Assembly: GCF_004212215.1 (NCBI RefSeq)
Contig: NZ_QVFV01000001.1
Span: 1,533,532-1,567,805 of the forward strand
DNA: 34,274 nt
DNA from: Leptolyngbya iicbica LK
GTDB taxonomy: Bacteria; Cyanobacteriota; Cyanobacteriia; Phormidesmidales; Phormidesmidaceae
Direction of reading: 5' to 3'
Translations under genes and position numbers: made by a program
Notes under the pieces: generated by a model
The model's input: the letters and a program-made list of their open reading frames with translations, nothing else
Told to the model about the DNA's origin: nothing
Databases searched by the model: none
In this document: positions 7,627-16,108 of the stretch, in pieces
How positions within the stretch are numbered: the stretch's first letter is position 1
Layout: the number at the start of each line of letters is the position of its first letter

Positions 7627-9150
7627 TCACCGGAGCTGACAAAACTTGCGCGAGTTATCGAACTCTGGATCTTGCCACGAGTAGGCAAAATGGCTCACCG
7701 AATTGATCTGAGGCATGGCCTGACGAATCGCCTGCATCTGCGCTTCTAACGACGGGCGATTGCGCATCGACTGCCCCCAGGCCCCGGCAAGGGCCGGTTT
7801 TACGGACTGGGCACCCTGCGGCCCAGCCGCTGCCATCACTCGGCGAATCTCATCCAAAATGCAGCCGGTATGGCCACACACGCCATAGGCCATCGGATGC
7901 CAAGACATCCAGGTGGGAAAGCGATCCCAATACTGTAAGCGCGAGTCAAAGCCATTCCCCACCGTTTGGTTACCGAGGGGAAAAAAGACGGCTCCGGTGC
8001 GCAAGCCCCTTTGCTGAGCTAACTGCCCCGCCTCAGTCAGATAGTCCACCACGCCCTGCACGGCATGAGCGACGGTCAATTGCCATAGCTCCCGCTGCAA
8101 AGTAGATAACGCAGCAGGAGCGACGTTACCTTTTTGATCGGAGGGTACACGACTCTGCCACAGGGGCTCTGAGTCGTTGGGATAAGCCTGTCTGACAGCT
8201 TCCAAATCAGTGGGTGATAACTGCCCCTGCTCAAGATAGCGCTGGATTAACGCCAAGCCTTGGGCGTTGGTGGCGCGGCGCAGTAGAGCATTACGGGATG
8301 CCTCGCCATAAATCCACAGGTCGGCAACATCATCAGTGACTGAGTAGCCGCCAGTCCCTCGGGGATACCGGATGTAGTCGAACAAAATGCCTTGGGGACG
8401 GCGCTCGGCCACCTCTGACAGGACCGTTTGAAAGTGTTGTCGCGCTTCCAGACTGTAGGGATCGACAAAGACCTCTTGGGCATTGCTGCTCAAGCCGTTT
8501 TGGGCAAAGGTGTAGGTATCTTGACCACGCCCGTTCATGGCGAGGGTGCGGCGCTGTTGCGGATTCAGGGTGTACGTATAACCGAAGTTCAACGAAAACA
8601 CCCAGGCATAGGTTTGCAGTCCGCGTGGTGTGGCTTTGGCGATCGCCTCTGCCAGCAAATCGCGCTGCTCATAACCAGGTGTCTGCACCACCGACGGCCA
8701 CACTGTCGGGTTATCGGCCTTTGGCAGCAACACCATGCCGCTATAAAACGCTTCCGCATAGACCTGGTTGTAACCCAAGTTGGCAATGCGATCGAGCACC
8801 GCTTCGAGGATGCCAGGTTGCAAATCACAGGGATAGAGCCGCAGCCAAACAGCTTGTTCACGGGGCCAATTGGCGGCTCGACATCGAGCCAGCGCCTGGG
8901 CATGTTCCGACACCAAAGCTTCGTACTGTGCTTTGGCTTGCCCATCATTATTTTCAAAGGCAGCACGGCGCAGGGCTTCTTTGCGAGAGGCGTCGGCTTG
9001 GGAGATTTGACAATAGCTGTTGAGCTGGACGGCACTAGCGCGCTTCGGCAATGCCGCCTCTAAGGTCATGGCACTGCCTAAACCGATCGCGATCGCCGAT
9101 ATCACTGACCCCAGCACAGACCGTAGCCATGTACGTTGCAAATGTTTCAT
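7627..9150 (-). CDS. Secreted glycoside-hydrolase-like TIM-barrel protein (GHL10/DUF4015-like)
   Basis: A 507-residue protein with an N-terminal signal peptide: basic MKHLQRTWLRS, then a hydrophobic stretch, then a likely cleavage near residue 38-42. The mature part has barrel-like signatures of glycoside hydrolase-like families: LGYNQVYAEAFYSGM, GLQTYAWVFSLNFG, FVDPYSLEARQHF, GILFDYIRYPRG and MSWHPMAYGVCGHTGC. The FDYIRYP strand with its aspartate is the hallmark I rely on. A role in cell-wall or exopolysaccharide turnover outside the cytoplasmic membrane is plausible, but the substrate is unknown. The frame also has an ATG two codons earlier (9156); I choose 9150 because G-rich GGGATGGGC precedes it. 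It is convergent with the BI-1 gene. Confidence 0.8.
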   Translation of the reverse strand: MKHLQRTWLRSVLGSVISAIAIGLGSAMTLEAALPKRASAVQLNSYCQISQADASRKEALRRAAFENNDGQAKAQYEALVSEHAQALARCRAANWPREQAVWLRLYPCDLQPGILEAVLDRIANLGYNQVYAEAFYSGMVLLPKADNPTVWPSVVQTPGYEQRDLLAEAIAKATPRGLQTYAWVFSLNFGYTYTLNPQQRRTLAMNGRGQDTYTFAQNGLSSNAQEVFVDPYSLEARQHFQTVLSEVAERRPQGILFDYIRYPRGTGGYSVTDDVADLWIYGEASRNALLRRATNAQGLALIQRYLEQGQLSPTDLEAVRQAYPNDSEPLWQSRVPSDQKGNVAPAALSTLQRELWQLTVAHAVQGVVDYLTEAGQLAQQRGLRTGAVFFPLGNQTVGNGFDSRLQYWDRFPTWMSWHPMAYGVCGHTGCILDEIRRVMAAAGPQGAQSVKPALAGAWGQSMRNRPSLEAQMQAIRQAMPQINSVSHFAYSWQDPEFDNSRKFCQLR

Positions 9151-9383
9151 GCCCATCCCGTGTCGTGTTGATCCTGTCCCGGTAGACGCGCTTAATGCCC
9201 CTAACGTTTCCCATCATTTGGCCGTGAACAATACAACGGTTAGGCGGGCGATCGCCATGGCAATATCGATTGCTCAAGCAGACCAAATGGAGTCAGCCAG
9301 CACGACAAAACAACCCCATCACCACTGACTTGGTTCACCCCAGCCAAAATCGATGCTTCATTCTAATTCGGTTGCTCAAAAAT

Positions 9384-9737
9384 CTACTCAGTGGCCGAAA
9401 AATTGCCTTCCGCATCATCCATATCGTCAGATATTTCGGCTTCAGCCAGTTCTAATTGCTCTAACAGCGCATGGAGCCGCATCCGTTGAATATAGGGCCA
9501 GCCACCACTGATTTCGATATCGCGGAGTAGGGCATATAGCCGCTGACGGTTGGTCGGCAAAGAATCTTGAAACCAAGCATCACGAATCTGGCTATGCAGT
9601 TCTTCTAACAAACGCAGCAGTCCTAACAAGGCGATTTCGTCACCAATGCGGGCGATCGCCGCTTGTTCCGACGCCTTGGCAAGCTGCTTGAGATCGTCTG
9701 GCAACTGGTCAAAGTCAATATCAATGCGATCGCCCAT
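9384..9737 (-). CDS. Conserved acidic helical protein of unknown function
   Basis: A 117-residue protein, not recognised as a named family. It is soluble and very helical (LALLGLLRLLEELHSQI-type repeats of Leu; two long helices from about 12-50 and 60-100), with an acidic tail (EISDDMDDAEG). No cysteine, signal or membrane segment is present. The ATG at 9737 has GGAAG nine bases upstream, a good ribosome binding site. It stands alone between the glycoside-hydrolase-like gene and psbO. Its composition and codon use match the neighbours, so I accept it as real. Confidence 0.7.
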   Translation of the reverse strand: MGDRIDIDFDQLPDDLKQLAKASEQAAIARIGDEIALLGLLRLLEELHSQIRDAWFQDSLPTNRQRLYALLRDIEISGGWPYIQRMRLHALLEQLELAEAEISDDMDDAEGNFSATE

Positions 9738-10131
9738 CGTACTTACTTCCCATTAGAACCTAGCAGTCAAATCTCACCTACTCTATCGGTTTCTCTCCCG
9801 ACATCCAGAAATTAATATCATTTACACTTCTTAACTTTAGAGTCTGAATCTGAGAACTCTACCGTGCTCCGTCGCTGAGCCATGTAGAATGCTAACTTGA
9901 GGCTTTGAATCGCCCCCCAAGACAGCTCCAAATCATCCCCAGGTATCCCCCTCCGGGACTCTTTATGAGGACACTATCATCATGTATTCCTGGCATGGTT
10001 CATAGCTGCACTTAGTTAGAGTGGCGATAAATTCACAAAACTGCGTCAGCAGTTTGCCAAAGCTGAGATTAATATTCTGCTCCGACAGAACTCCATTTCA
10101 TACAGAGACTCTATTGCTTTTGAGGTTGACC
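9738..10131. other. Intergenic region upstream of psbO
   Basis: A 394-base divergent spacer that must hold promoters for psbO and for the small gene on the minus strand. It is more AT-rich between 9790 and 9860. I could not place a convincing -35/-10 pair, and no RNA gene was seen. The frame in phase with psbO is open back to 10021, but the lipoprotein-type signal peptide begins only at 10132. Confidence 0.5.
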
Positions 10132-10968
10132 ATGAGGTATCGCGCGCTCATTGTGGCTTTCCTGGCTGTTTGCCTGGGCTTTTTAACCGCTTGCAGTGAT
10201 GGCCCCGTCGCCACCGCTGACGTTCCCCTAACCTATGACGAGATTCGCAACACTGGGTTGGCAAACAAGTGCCCTCAGCTCTCTGAGACCGCGAGAGGTA
10301 CCATCCCAGTTAGCGCTAGCCAGTCTTACCAAATTGCTGGTCTATGCCTAGAACCGACTAGCTTTTTCATTAAAGAAGAGCCCACCAATAGCCGCCGCGA
10401 AGCGGAATTCATTCCGGGTAAATCCCTAACTCGTTACACCTCGTCCCTTGACCAAGTCCGTGGCGATCTGGTGCTAGAAGATGATGGCAGCCTAACGTTT
10501 TTAGAAAAAGACGGTATCGACTTCCAGGCCATCACAGTACAACTCCCCGGTGGTGAGCAAGAGCCCTTCTTATTCACCGTCAAAGGATTAGTCGCTCGCT
10601 CTCAAAGCGATCTCAATGCAGTCACTACCTACACTGACTTCGAAGGTGATTACCGGGTGCCTTCTTATCGGACATCTAACTTCCTCGACCCCAAAGGACG
10701 CGGTTTGGCAACAGGCTATGACACCGCTGTCGCACTGCCAGCCCGTGGCGATGAAGACTTAATTCGGGAAAATACGAAAGCTTTTGACGTGTTGGAAGGT
10801 CACATTTCGCTAATGGTTTCTAAAGTTGATCCAGAAACCGGCGAAATTGGGGGCACGTTTGAAGCGATCCAACCTTCTGACACTGATATGGGCACCGCAG
10901 AGCCCGTAGACGTCAAAATTCAAGGCATTTTCTACGGCTATTTAGAAGAAACCACGGAAGAAGCCTAA
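10132..10968 (+). CDS. psbO: Photosystem II manganese-stabilizing protein PsbO
   Basis: The 33-kDa extrinsic subunit that caps the Mn4CaO5 cluster on the lumenal side of photosystem II. The mature protein starts near LTYDEIRNTGLANKCPQL, and the two conserved cysteines C47 and C72 (in GLCLEP) form the known disulfide. Further landmarks are FIPGKSLTRYT, DFEGDYRVPSYR, LDPKGRGLATGYDTAVALPA and the C-terminal VKIQGIFYG. Length is 278 residues, usual for the family. The ATG at 10132 follows TGAGGT (10121-10126). Unusually, the signal ends LTAC (L18-C21) with Ser next, a lipobox rather than an AxA site, so the protein may be lipid-anchored. It is monocistronic, with a long hairpin after the stop. 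Confidence 0.98.
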   Translation: MRYRALIVAFLAVCLGFLTACSDGPVATADVPLTYDEIRNTGLANKCPQLSETARGTIPVSASQSYQIAGLCLEPTSFFIKEEPTNSRREAEFIPGKSLTRYTSSLDQVRGDLVLEDDGSLTFLEKDGIDFQAITVQLPGGEQEPFLFTVKGLVARSQSDLNAVTTYTDFEGDYRVPSYRTSNFLDPKGRGLATGYDTAVALPARGDEDLIRENTKAFDVLEGHISLMVSKVDPETGEIGGTFEAIQPSDTDMGTAEPVDVKIQGIFYGYLEETTEEA

Positions 10969-11024
10969 CGGCCTCCAACGACTGACCACTCCAATAGGCT
11001 GACTTGACAGCTCAGCTTGACTCA

Positions 11025-11056
11025 ACGAGGAGAGATTGAAATCAATCTCTCCTCGT
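11025..11056 (+). terminator. Hairpin terminator after psbO
   Basis: ACGAGGAGAGATTGA (11025-11039) pairs perfectly with TCAATCTCTCCTCGT (11042-11056), a 15-bp stem. The following T-tract is weak (CGTTTA), so it may stabilise the mRNA 3' end as much as terminate. Confidence 0.7.
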
Positions 11057-11262
11057 CGTTTATGGTCTGTTTACTTGTCTTGGCCGGTTGTGAACTTCAC
11101 CAAACGCGGCTCTTTGCCAGATCATCATTCAAAGATCACATTTCAACCGTGCATCCTTTGCCAGATCAGGCGATAAGCCTTGTCAGACAGGCCAATCAAC
11201 CGCCATCTTATAGATTTTGAGAGTGCACCCCATGCTCGCTGAATATTAGTGCAGATCAATAA

Positions 11263-11307
11263 TTGCCCTGGACATTTCCGGTATTTATGCAGAAATGTCC
11301 AGGGCAA
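11263..11307. terminator. Second strong hairpin between psbO and phoX
   Basis: TTGCCCTGGACATTTC (11263-11278) pairs perfectly with GAAATGTCCAGGGCAA (11292-11307), with a 13-base loop. It lies between convergent genes, 35 bases beyond the phoX stop, so it is likely the phoX terminator and a backstop for psbO. Confidence 0.65.
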
Positions 11308-11342
11308 ATTTGTATCCAAGCTAGTTCACAGGTAAATCGTGA

Positions 11343-13553
11343 TTAAACCAGGGTGCCGCCATCGATTTTGCGGACAGCGACCACAGCCGGACGCGGTGCC
11401 GCGTTGACCTGCTGACTGGGCCAATTAGAGCCCAGGGGCACGTCGCGCTCTTGGGTAAAGAGCTGACCATCGGTCGTTTTCATCGCAAACTTGCGCGTCT
11501 CAAAGGCTCCCTCTTTGCGAGTGCCATAAGTTTCACCTGGGTGCTGAGCCGCCAAAAAAAGAGTCGACTGGTCTTGGGTGATAAACGGGCCACACATCTC
11601 ACATTCCATCGGGCCATAGGCAAACATCAACGCTTCCCCAGCATGTGGCCCCGAGGTGGGAATGTACCAGACTGAATTGTTGCCAAACAATCCGCGCAGA
11701 TTCGACTGGCTGACGGCGTTACCTTCTTCATCAATTCGGCTGGCGACTTCGAGATTATGCTTACTGGTGGACATATCCGTCACCATCCACAGGTTGCCGC
11801 TGCCATCGATTTCCAAATTATCCGGGTTCGAGAAGCCAAAGCCACCCTCGGCAGGTTCACCGCCCAAAGCCATCATTTCCCAGGTAAAGGTCATGGCGGC
11901 AGGGTCCGTTCCCGTCTCTTGCAACTTCATGATCCAGCCGTGTTCATAAGGCGTTTCGCCATTCGGGCCTTGAAAGATAGTGTTATCGGGGCCGCCGTCG
12001 CCACCGGGGCCACCTGACGTAAAGGCGATGAACAATGTGCCATCAGCCGCCACATCGGTGTCTTCGGGGCGGGCGGTGCAGATCGCGCCTGCCGCATTGG
12101 CGGCAAAATGCGCGTCGATCAAAATCGCCCCCTGCTTTTCCTCAGCAGAGCCTTCGTACAGATCGCCTAAGGTGCGATATCGCTGGGCAAAGGCCCGCAT
12201 CTCAGCATCGGACTCAACTTTGACCACGCCGCCTGCGGGCCGTTGCGGCAAGGTAATCATGCCGCCTGCCACTTGGCTGGGCATATCGGGGTTCACCGCT
12301 GTATCGGCTTGGAGGGCAATCCACTGGCCGGTGCCATCCGCATTGAATTTGGCCGCGTAGAGCATGCCGTCGGTCATGAGTTGGGAGTTAGTTTTGCTGG
12401 TGGGATTCATCACCGTACCAGCACTCACAAATTTGTAGAGGTGGCCGCCCCGGCGATCGCACCCCGAGTAAACCGCCAGCTTTTGATTAGCGACGGCGCG
12501 TACTGCCACGGCTTCATGGCGAAACCGACCGAGCCAGGTGTGCTTGACCCCGTAGTCGTCAGCGTTGGCGGGATCCACCTCTACCATCCAGCCATACTTA
12601 TTGCCCGCGTAGCCAAAGACGCCACCCAGGCCATCAAAGTCATTGGCCTCGACGATAAATGGCTTTTCGGAGGTTGGCAGGGAAGTGCCATCGGCAAAGA
12701 CGGGTTCGGGTACGTAGTTCTGAAAGTTTTCTTCAGCACTGAGCACCGTGCCCCAGGGGGTAGTGCCGCCCGCGCAGTTATTGAAGGTGCCGATAATTTT
12801 TTCGCCCAAGTCGTCTACATAGCCCCGACCTGAGGTTTTATTAAAGACAGCCACAGCCGGCCCTGTGCTGGCTAGGTAACGGCCATCTTCCAGACCTGAG
12901 AGGCCCGTGATGCGGCGATCGGCAGGGGAGAAGGTACGCTCCCAGGCACCAGCGGCATTACGGCGCACTGAGATGACGCCAATCCCCACGTCGGTCAGGG
13001 CTTCTTTCCCCAATTCACGCAGCTGCGCCTTGAGCACACTGTTATCGGGCACGTCGTCAAAATTAATGCCCGCGTCGCCCGCAGCGATCGCAGCAGTCTT
13101 GATTTCATCCAAAGGCAGTGACTGACCAATGACATCAGGATACGTTTCTAGCCAGGTGCTGCCGCTGATGTATTCAAAGTTGATCGTCAAATAGCCTTCG
13201 TTGGGTGCAGTTTCGACCAGGGACAGGTAGTCGTTGTTGTAGCCAAAGCGCGAGTCACCAATTTGATCGCCCCAGGCTCCAATGACGTCGTAGGTGTAGC
13301 CCTCAGGCACCACCAACTCATCTTGCACAATGTACCGACTAAATTTCGTCGATTCGTTAGCGGAGGACAAGCCCATGTAGGGCATGGGCATCGGGCCTTC
13401 GACGGGGGTGAACGGTAGCGAAGTGTTGGCCAGGGCTGGCGCACCTTGCAAAGGGGCTGCCAGTTCTTTACCCGTACGCCCCCAAGGGACTAAAGCGGTC
13501 GCCCCAGCAGTGGCGCCTATAAACATCAAAAACTGTCTGCGCTTAAGGCTCAT
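11343..13553 (-). CDS. phoX: PhoX-family alkaline phosphatase (DUF839), Tat-exported
   Basis: A 736-residue secreted phosphomonoesterase of the PhoX family, whose members use iron and calcium to release phosphate from organic esters. The N-terminus KRRQFLMFIGATAGATAL is a twin-arginine signal, consistent with export of the folded metalloenzyme. Family landmarks are TPWGTVLSAEENFQNY, SGCDRRGGHLYKFVS, PDNLEIDGSGNLW, and the C-terminal MECEMCGPFITQD with FLAAQHPGETYG. The frame is open to 13655, but the ATG at 13553 (AGGT upstream) begins the Tat signal, so it is chosen. A three-repeat Pho-box-like array lies about 180 bases upstream, suggesting induction by phosphate starvation through SphS-SphR. 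A hairpin follows the stop. Confidence in the family is high; substrate range is inferred. Confidence 0.92.
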   Translation of the reverse strand: MSLKRRQFLMFIGATAGATALVPWGRTGKELAAPLQGAPALANTSLPFTPVEGPMPMPYMGLSSANESTKFSRYIVQDELVVPEGYTYDVIGAWGDQIGDSRFGYNNDYLSLVETAPNEGYLTINFEYISGSTWLETYPDVIGQSLPLDEIKTAAIAAGDAGINFDDVPDNSVLKAQLRELGKEALTDVGIGVISVRRNAAGAWERTFSPADRRITGLSGLEDGRYLASTGPAVAVFNKTSGRGYVDDLGEKIIGTFNNCAGGTTPWGTVLSAEENFQNYVPEPVFADGTSLPTSEKPFIVEANDFDGLGGVFGYAGNKYGWMVEVDPANADDYGVKHTWLGRFRHEAVAVRAVANQKLAVYSGCDRRGGHLYKFVSAGTVMNPTSKTNSQLMTDGMLYAAKFNADGTGQWIALQADTAVNPDMPSQVAGGMITLPQRPAGGVVKVESDAEMRAFAQRYRTLGDLYEGSAEEKQGAILIDAHFAANAAGAICTARPEDTDVAADGTLFIAFTSGGPGGDGGPDNTIFQGPNGETPYEHGWIMKLQETGTDPAAMTFTWEMMALGGEPAEGGFGFSNPDNLEIDGSGNLWMVTDMSTSKHNLEVASRIDEEGNAVSQSNLRGLFGNNSVWYIPTSGPHAGEALMFAYGPMECEMCGPFITQDQSTLFLAAQHPGETYGTRKEGAFETRKFAMKTTDGQLFTQERDVPLGSNWPSQQVNAAPRPAVVAVRKIDGGTLV

Positions 13554-13734
13554 AATGACCTGTGTTCTCTGCTCAACATCAGATGGACTGGTGTCATCAG
13601 CTGCTGAGCCGGAGCAGCCATTTATGGCATTGACCGATGTGCCAACCTTCACCATTTACGGCGGGGCAGCGATCGCTCCCTGATACGACAACCCTGACAA
13701 CACCTGCCTTCCAGTGCCAAATCCTAGGGCGGCC

Positions 13735-13764
13735 AGATTAATGACAGGTAATGTGAACGTTATG
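13735..13764 (-). promoter_or_regulatory. Pho box-like array upstream of phoX
   Basis: Reading the minus strand, three 8-bp units CATAACGT, CATTACCT and ATTAATCT are separated by exactly 3 bases (11-bp period). Against the cyanobacterial consensus CTTAACCT/YTTAAYYT they match 6, 6 and 7 of 8. The sequence TAGGAT follows 8 bases later and could be the -10 element. The overlapping segment 13730-13747 also matches 14 of 18 positions of the E. coli Pho box. Confidence 0.55.
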
Positions 13765-13797
13765 GGTCGGCAAATTTTTCAGATTCCTATTGGAGCT

Positions 13798-14706
13798 TTA
13801 GGGCACGGGGACGGAATCCAGAAGGGAAGCAATGAGCGGAGCCCCTTGATGGCCCCCCGCAGGAATCAAGCGGTGAGCCAACACATAGGGGGCTAACTGT
13901 TTCACATCGTCGGGCAAGGCGTAGTCGCGATCGCTCAAAAATGCAAATGCCTGCACCGCCCGATAAAACGCCACGCTGCCCCGAGGACTCACCCCCAAGG
14001 TGATATCGATATGGTCTCGCGTGGCTCGCACCAGCGACAAAATATACTGCTTGACGGATGCCTCAACCCGCACTGTCGCACAAGCAGCCTGAATGCCCGC
14101 CACTTCTTCGGGTGTGATACAGGGCTGCAAATCCTGGGGACGAGTAGGGGTCGTCAAGCGATCTAGCATGTTGCTTTCTTCGGCCTCAGCGGGATACCCC
14201 AGAGAAAACGATAGCGCGAAGCGATCCATCTGGGCTTCTGGCAGCGGAAAGGTACCCTGATATTCCACTGGATTCTGAGTCGCAATGACGAAAAACGGGG
14301 TAGGCACAGGGCGGGAGACGCCATCCAGCGTCACCTGATGTTCTTCCATCACTTCTAATAAAGCTGACTGGGTGCGCGGTGTCGCCCGATTAATTTCGTC
14401 CGCCAGCAGCACGTGGGCAAAGACGGGGCCCGGCATAAATTGAAACTGACCGCTGCTGGGGTTCCAAATGTTGGTGCCGGTAATGTCAGCGGGCAGCAGA
14501 TCAGGCGTACATTGCACTCGCTGAAACGACCCATCAATGCAGCGTGCCAATGACTTGGCTAAGAGCGTTTTGCCCACACCAGGCACATCCTCTAGCAAGG
14601 CGTGGCCGCCAGAAAATAGCGCTACCAGCACCAGACGAATCGCCGCTTCTTTGCCGACGATAGTTTTGCTGAGGTTGTCAAATAACTGCTGGACGCGATC
14701 GCTCAT
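13798..14706 (-). CDS. MoxR family AAA+ ATPase
   Basis: A 302-residue AAA+ ATPase of the MoxR group. Walker A is EDVPGVGKTLLAK, Walker B is VLLADEINRA, sensor 1 lies in FFVIATQNPVEYQGTFPLPEAQMDRF, and the lid domain follows with the SPRGSVAFYRAVQAFA sensor 2 region. MoxR proteins act as chaperones that assemble or activate partners, often together with von Willebrand A domain proteins; no such partner gene lies in this window. The frame could begin with a TTG at 14712, but the ATG at 14706 has TAGGAA upstream and is chosen. It lies 59 bases downstream of ribF on the same strand. Confidence 0.93.
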   Translation of the reverse strand: MSDRVQQLFDNLSKTIVGKEAAIRLVLVALFSGGHALLEDVPGVGKTLLAKSLARCIDGSFQRVQCTPDLLPADITGTNIWNPSSGQFQFMPGPVFAHVLLADEINRATPRTQSALLEVMEEHQVTLDGVSRPVPTPFFVIATQNPVEYQGTFPLPEAQMDRFALSFSLGYPAEAEESNMLDRLTTPTRPQDLQPCITPEEVAGIQAACATVRVEASVKQYILSLVRATRDHIDITLGVSPRGSVAFYRAVQAFAFLSDRDYALPDDVKQLAPYVLAHRLIPAGGHQGAPLIASLLDSVPVP

Positions 14707-14765
14707 ACCCAATTCCTAACGGTAATGCTGGCTTTATGATGCCCTGCTGCCCGGTAAATTGCCCA

Positions 14766-15833
14766 TTACAGCACCGCTAACGCCGCCTCACAATCCGCTT
14801 GGATTTGGGCTTTAAGATGCTCTAACGAGTCAAATCGCTGTTCCGGTCGGAGGAATCCTTTGAGGGCCACCGTCAAGGTCTGGCCGTATAGATCGCCTTG
14901 CCAATTCAGCAAATGTACTTCGATCGATTGGTTTTGCCCGTCTACAGTTGGGCGCACTCCCAGATTCATCACCGCCGGTAGCGCCTTATCGTCGGCATAC
15001 CCCGGCACCCCGTAGACCCAAGCGCTATAAACACCGGTGCGGGGCAAAAACTTTTCGGGGGGTACTTGCAAATTGGCGGTCGGAAAGCCTAATTGACGAC
15101 CGAGTTGTTGTCCCTTAACCACGCGCCCCAGGAGGCGATAAGGTCGCCCCATGAGTTGCTGCACCTGGTCAATATCCCCGGCGCACAGCGCTTGGCGAAT
15201 GCGGGAACTGCTAATGCGATCGCCCCCCTCATGGGCTAACTCAACCACTGTGACGCGCGTGCCTTGTTGTTCAGCCAACTGCTTCAGCAAGGTGACATCA
15301 CCCTGTCGCTGACGACCGAAGCGAAAATCGGCCCCCACACTAATATGCCGAGCCTGCAAGCGTTGCAAGAGCACTTGTTCGACAAATACCGCTGGCGGCA
15401 AATTTGATAACTCCGCATTAAACGGTAACAACACCAGTTGCCGTACGCCTAAGAGCTTCATCAAAGCGGCTTTTTCGGCTAGAGGGGTCAGCCAAGGCCG
15501 CGACTGCCCCGAGAAAAATTCCTGAGGATGGGGATAAAAGGTCACCACGGTTGGAATCGGGGAGGGTGCGCCGGGCGGCAGATACGCTGGAGGGGCCGCT
15601 GGCTGAAAATCACACTCATCTAGCAATAGCGGGCAGCGATCGCTATATCCCTGTAGGTTGGCAAAATCGGTGGGCGGCGTGAGGTGCTGAGCAGCTAGCA
15701 CTTGAGACGCACTAGGCGCGATCGGCAAAATGGGCCGAATCACCGTTTGATGCCCTAAATGAACACCGTCAAAGTTCCCCAGGGCAATATCCGATGGGGT
15801 GTGAGCCGTTGACAGTGACGAAGTAATCCACAC
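14766..15833 (-). CDS. ribF: Bifunctional riboflavin kinase / FAD synthetase
   Basis: Converts riboflavin to FMN and then FAD. The N-terminal adenylyltransferase domain shows GNFDGVHLGHQ (residues 19-29), TFYPHP (98-103), VGADFRFG and ISSSRIRQAL. The C-terminal kinase domain shows GRPYRLLGRVVKG, LGFPTANL and MNLGVRPTV. Between GHQ and TFYPHP there are about 68 residues, roughly 45 more than in the E. coli enzyme. This proline- and alanine-rich insertion has no recognisable motif. The start is a GTG at 15833 without a strong ribosome binding site; the first residues (MWITSSL) fit cyanobacterial RibF. No FMN riboswitch was seen upstream. Confidence 0.95.
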   Translation of the reverse strand: MWITSSLSTAHTPSDIALGNFDGVHLGHQTVIRPILPIAPSASQVLAAQHLTPPTDFANLQGYSDRCPLLLDECDFQPAAPPAYLPPGAPSPIPTVVTFYPHPQEFFSGQSRPWLTPLAEKAALMKLLGVRQLVLLPFNAELSNLPPAVFVEQVLLQRLQARHISVGADFRFGRQRQGDVTLLKQLAEQQGTRVTVVELAHEGGDRISSSRIRQALCAGDIDQVQQLMGRPYRLLGRVVKGQQLGRQLGFPTANLQVPPEKFLPRTGVYSAWVYGVPGYADDKALPAVMNLGVRPTVDGQNQSIEVHLLNWQGDLYGQTLTVALKGFLRPEQRFDSLEHLKAQIQADCEAALAVL

Positions 15834-15891
15834 GTTTACATTCTGACATAATCCGCCTCCATGCAGGACGCCAGCACCTACAAGACCTTCG

Positions 15892-15929
15892 GGCGCATCT
15901 CATGTATTCAGGCGCATCCCATGTATAGG
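15892..15929. repeat. Tandem 19-bp direct repeat upstream of ribF
   Basis: Two adjacent copies, 15892-15910 and 15911-15929, share GGCGCATC and CATGTAT and agree at 15 of 19 positions. They lie about 60-95 bases upstream of the ribF start. This could be an operator or a chance duplication. Confidence 0.4.
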
Positions 15930-16108
15930 CAAATTCTGCATTATGAGGAGGACGGCTATTTGGCCCGCGATCGCAATCCAGCTATCCGCTTGCAACGCCC
16001 GGCTACCCCTGCAGCCAGTCGATGATTTCTACGGTTAGCGCTCAAATCACCTAGCCACCACCCTGAGAAAGTGACCGTTATCTGCCGTTGCGCATGAGCC
16101 ACTGAGGA

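Noticed and set aside
8428-9063. 211-codon plus-strand frame opposite the glycoside-hydrolase-like gene
   Set aside because: Antisense to a gene with a signal peptide and barrel motifs; its translation has no family features.
11017-11220. Possible 67-residue protein after psbO
   Set aside because: Its frame runs through the perfect psbO hairpin and has no ribosome binding site or family match.
12243-12833. 196-codon plus-strand frame inside phoX
   Set aside because: Antisense shadow of a strongly supported gene; no family resemblance and no ribosome binding site.
15834-16108. FMN riboswitch ahead of ribF
   Set aside because: The conserved RFN-element segments were not found.
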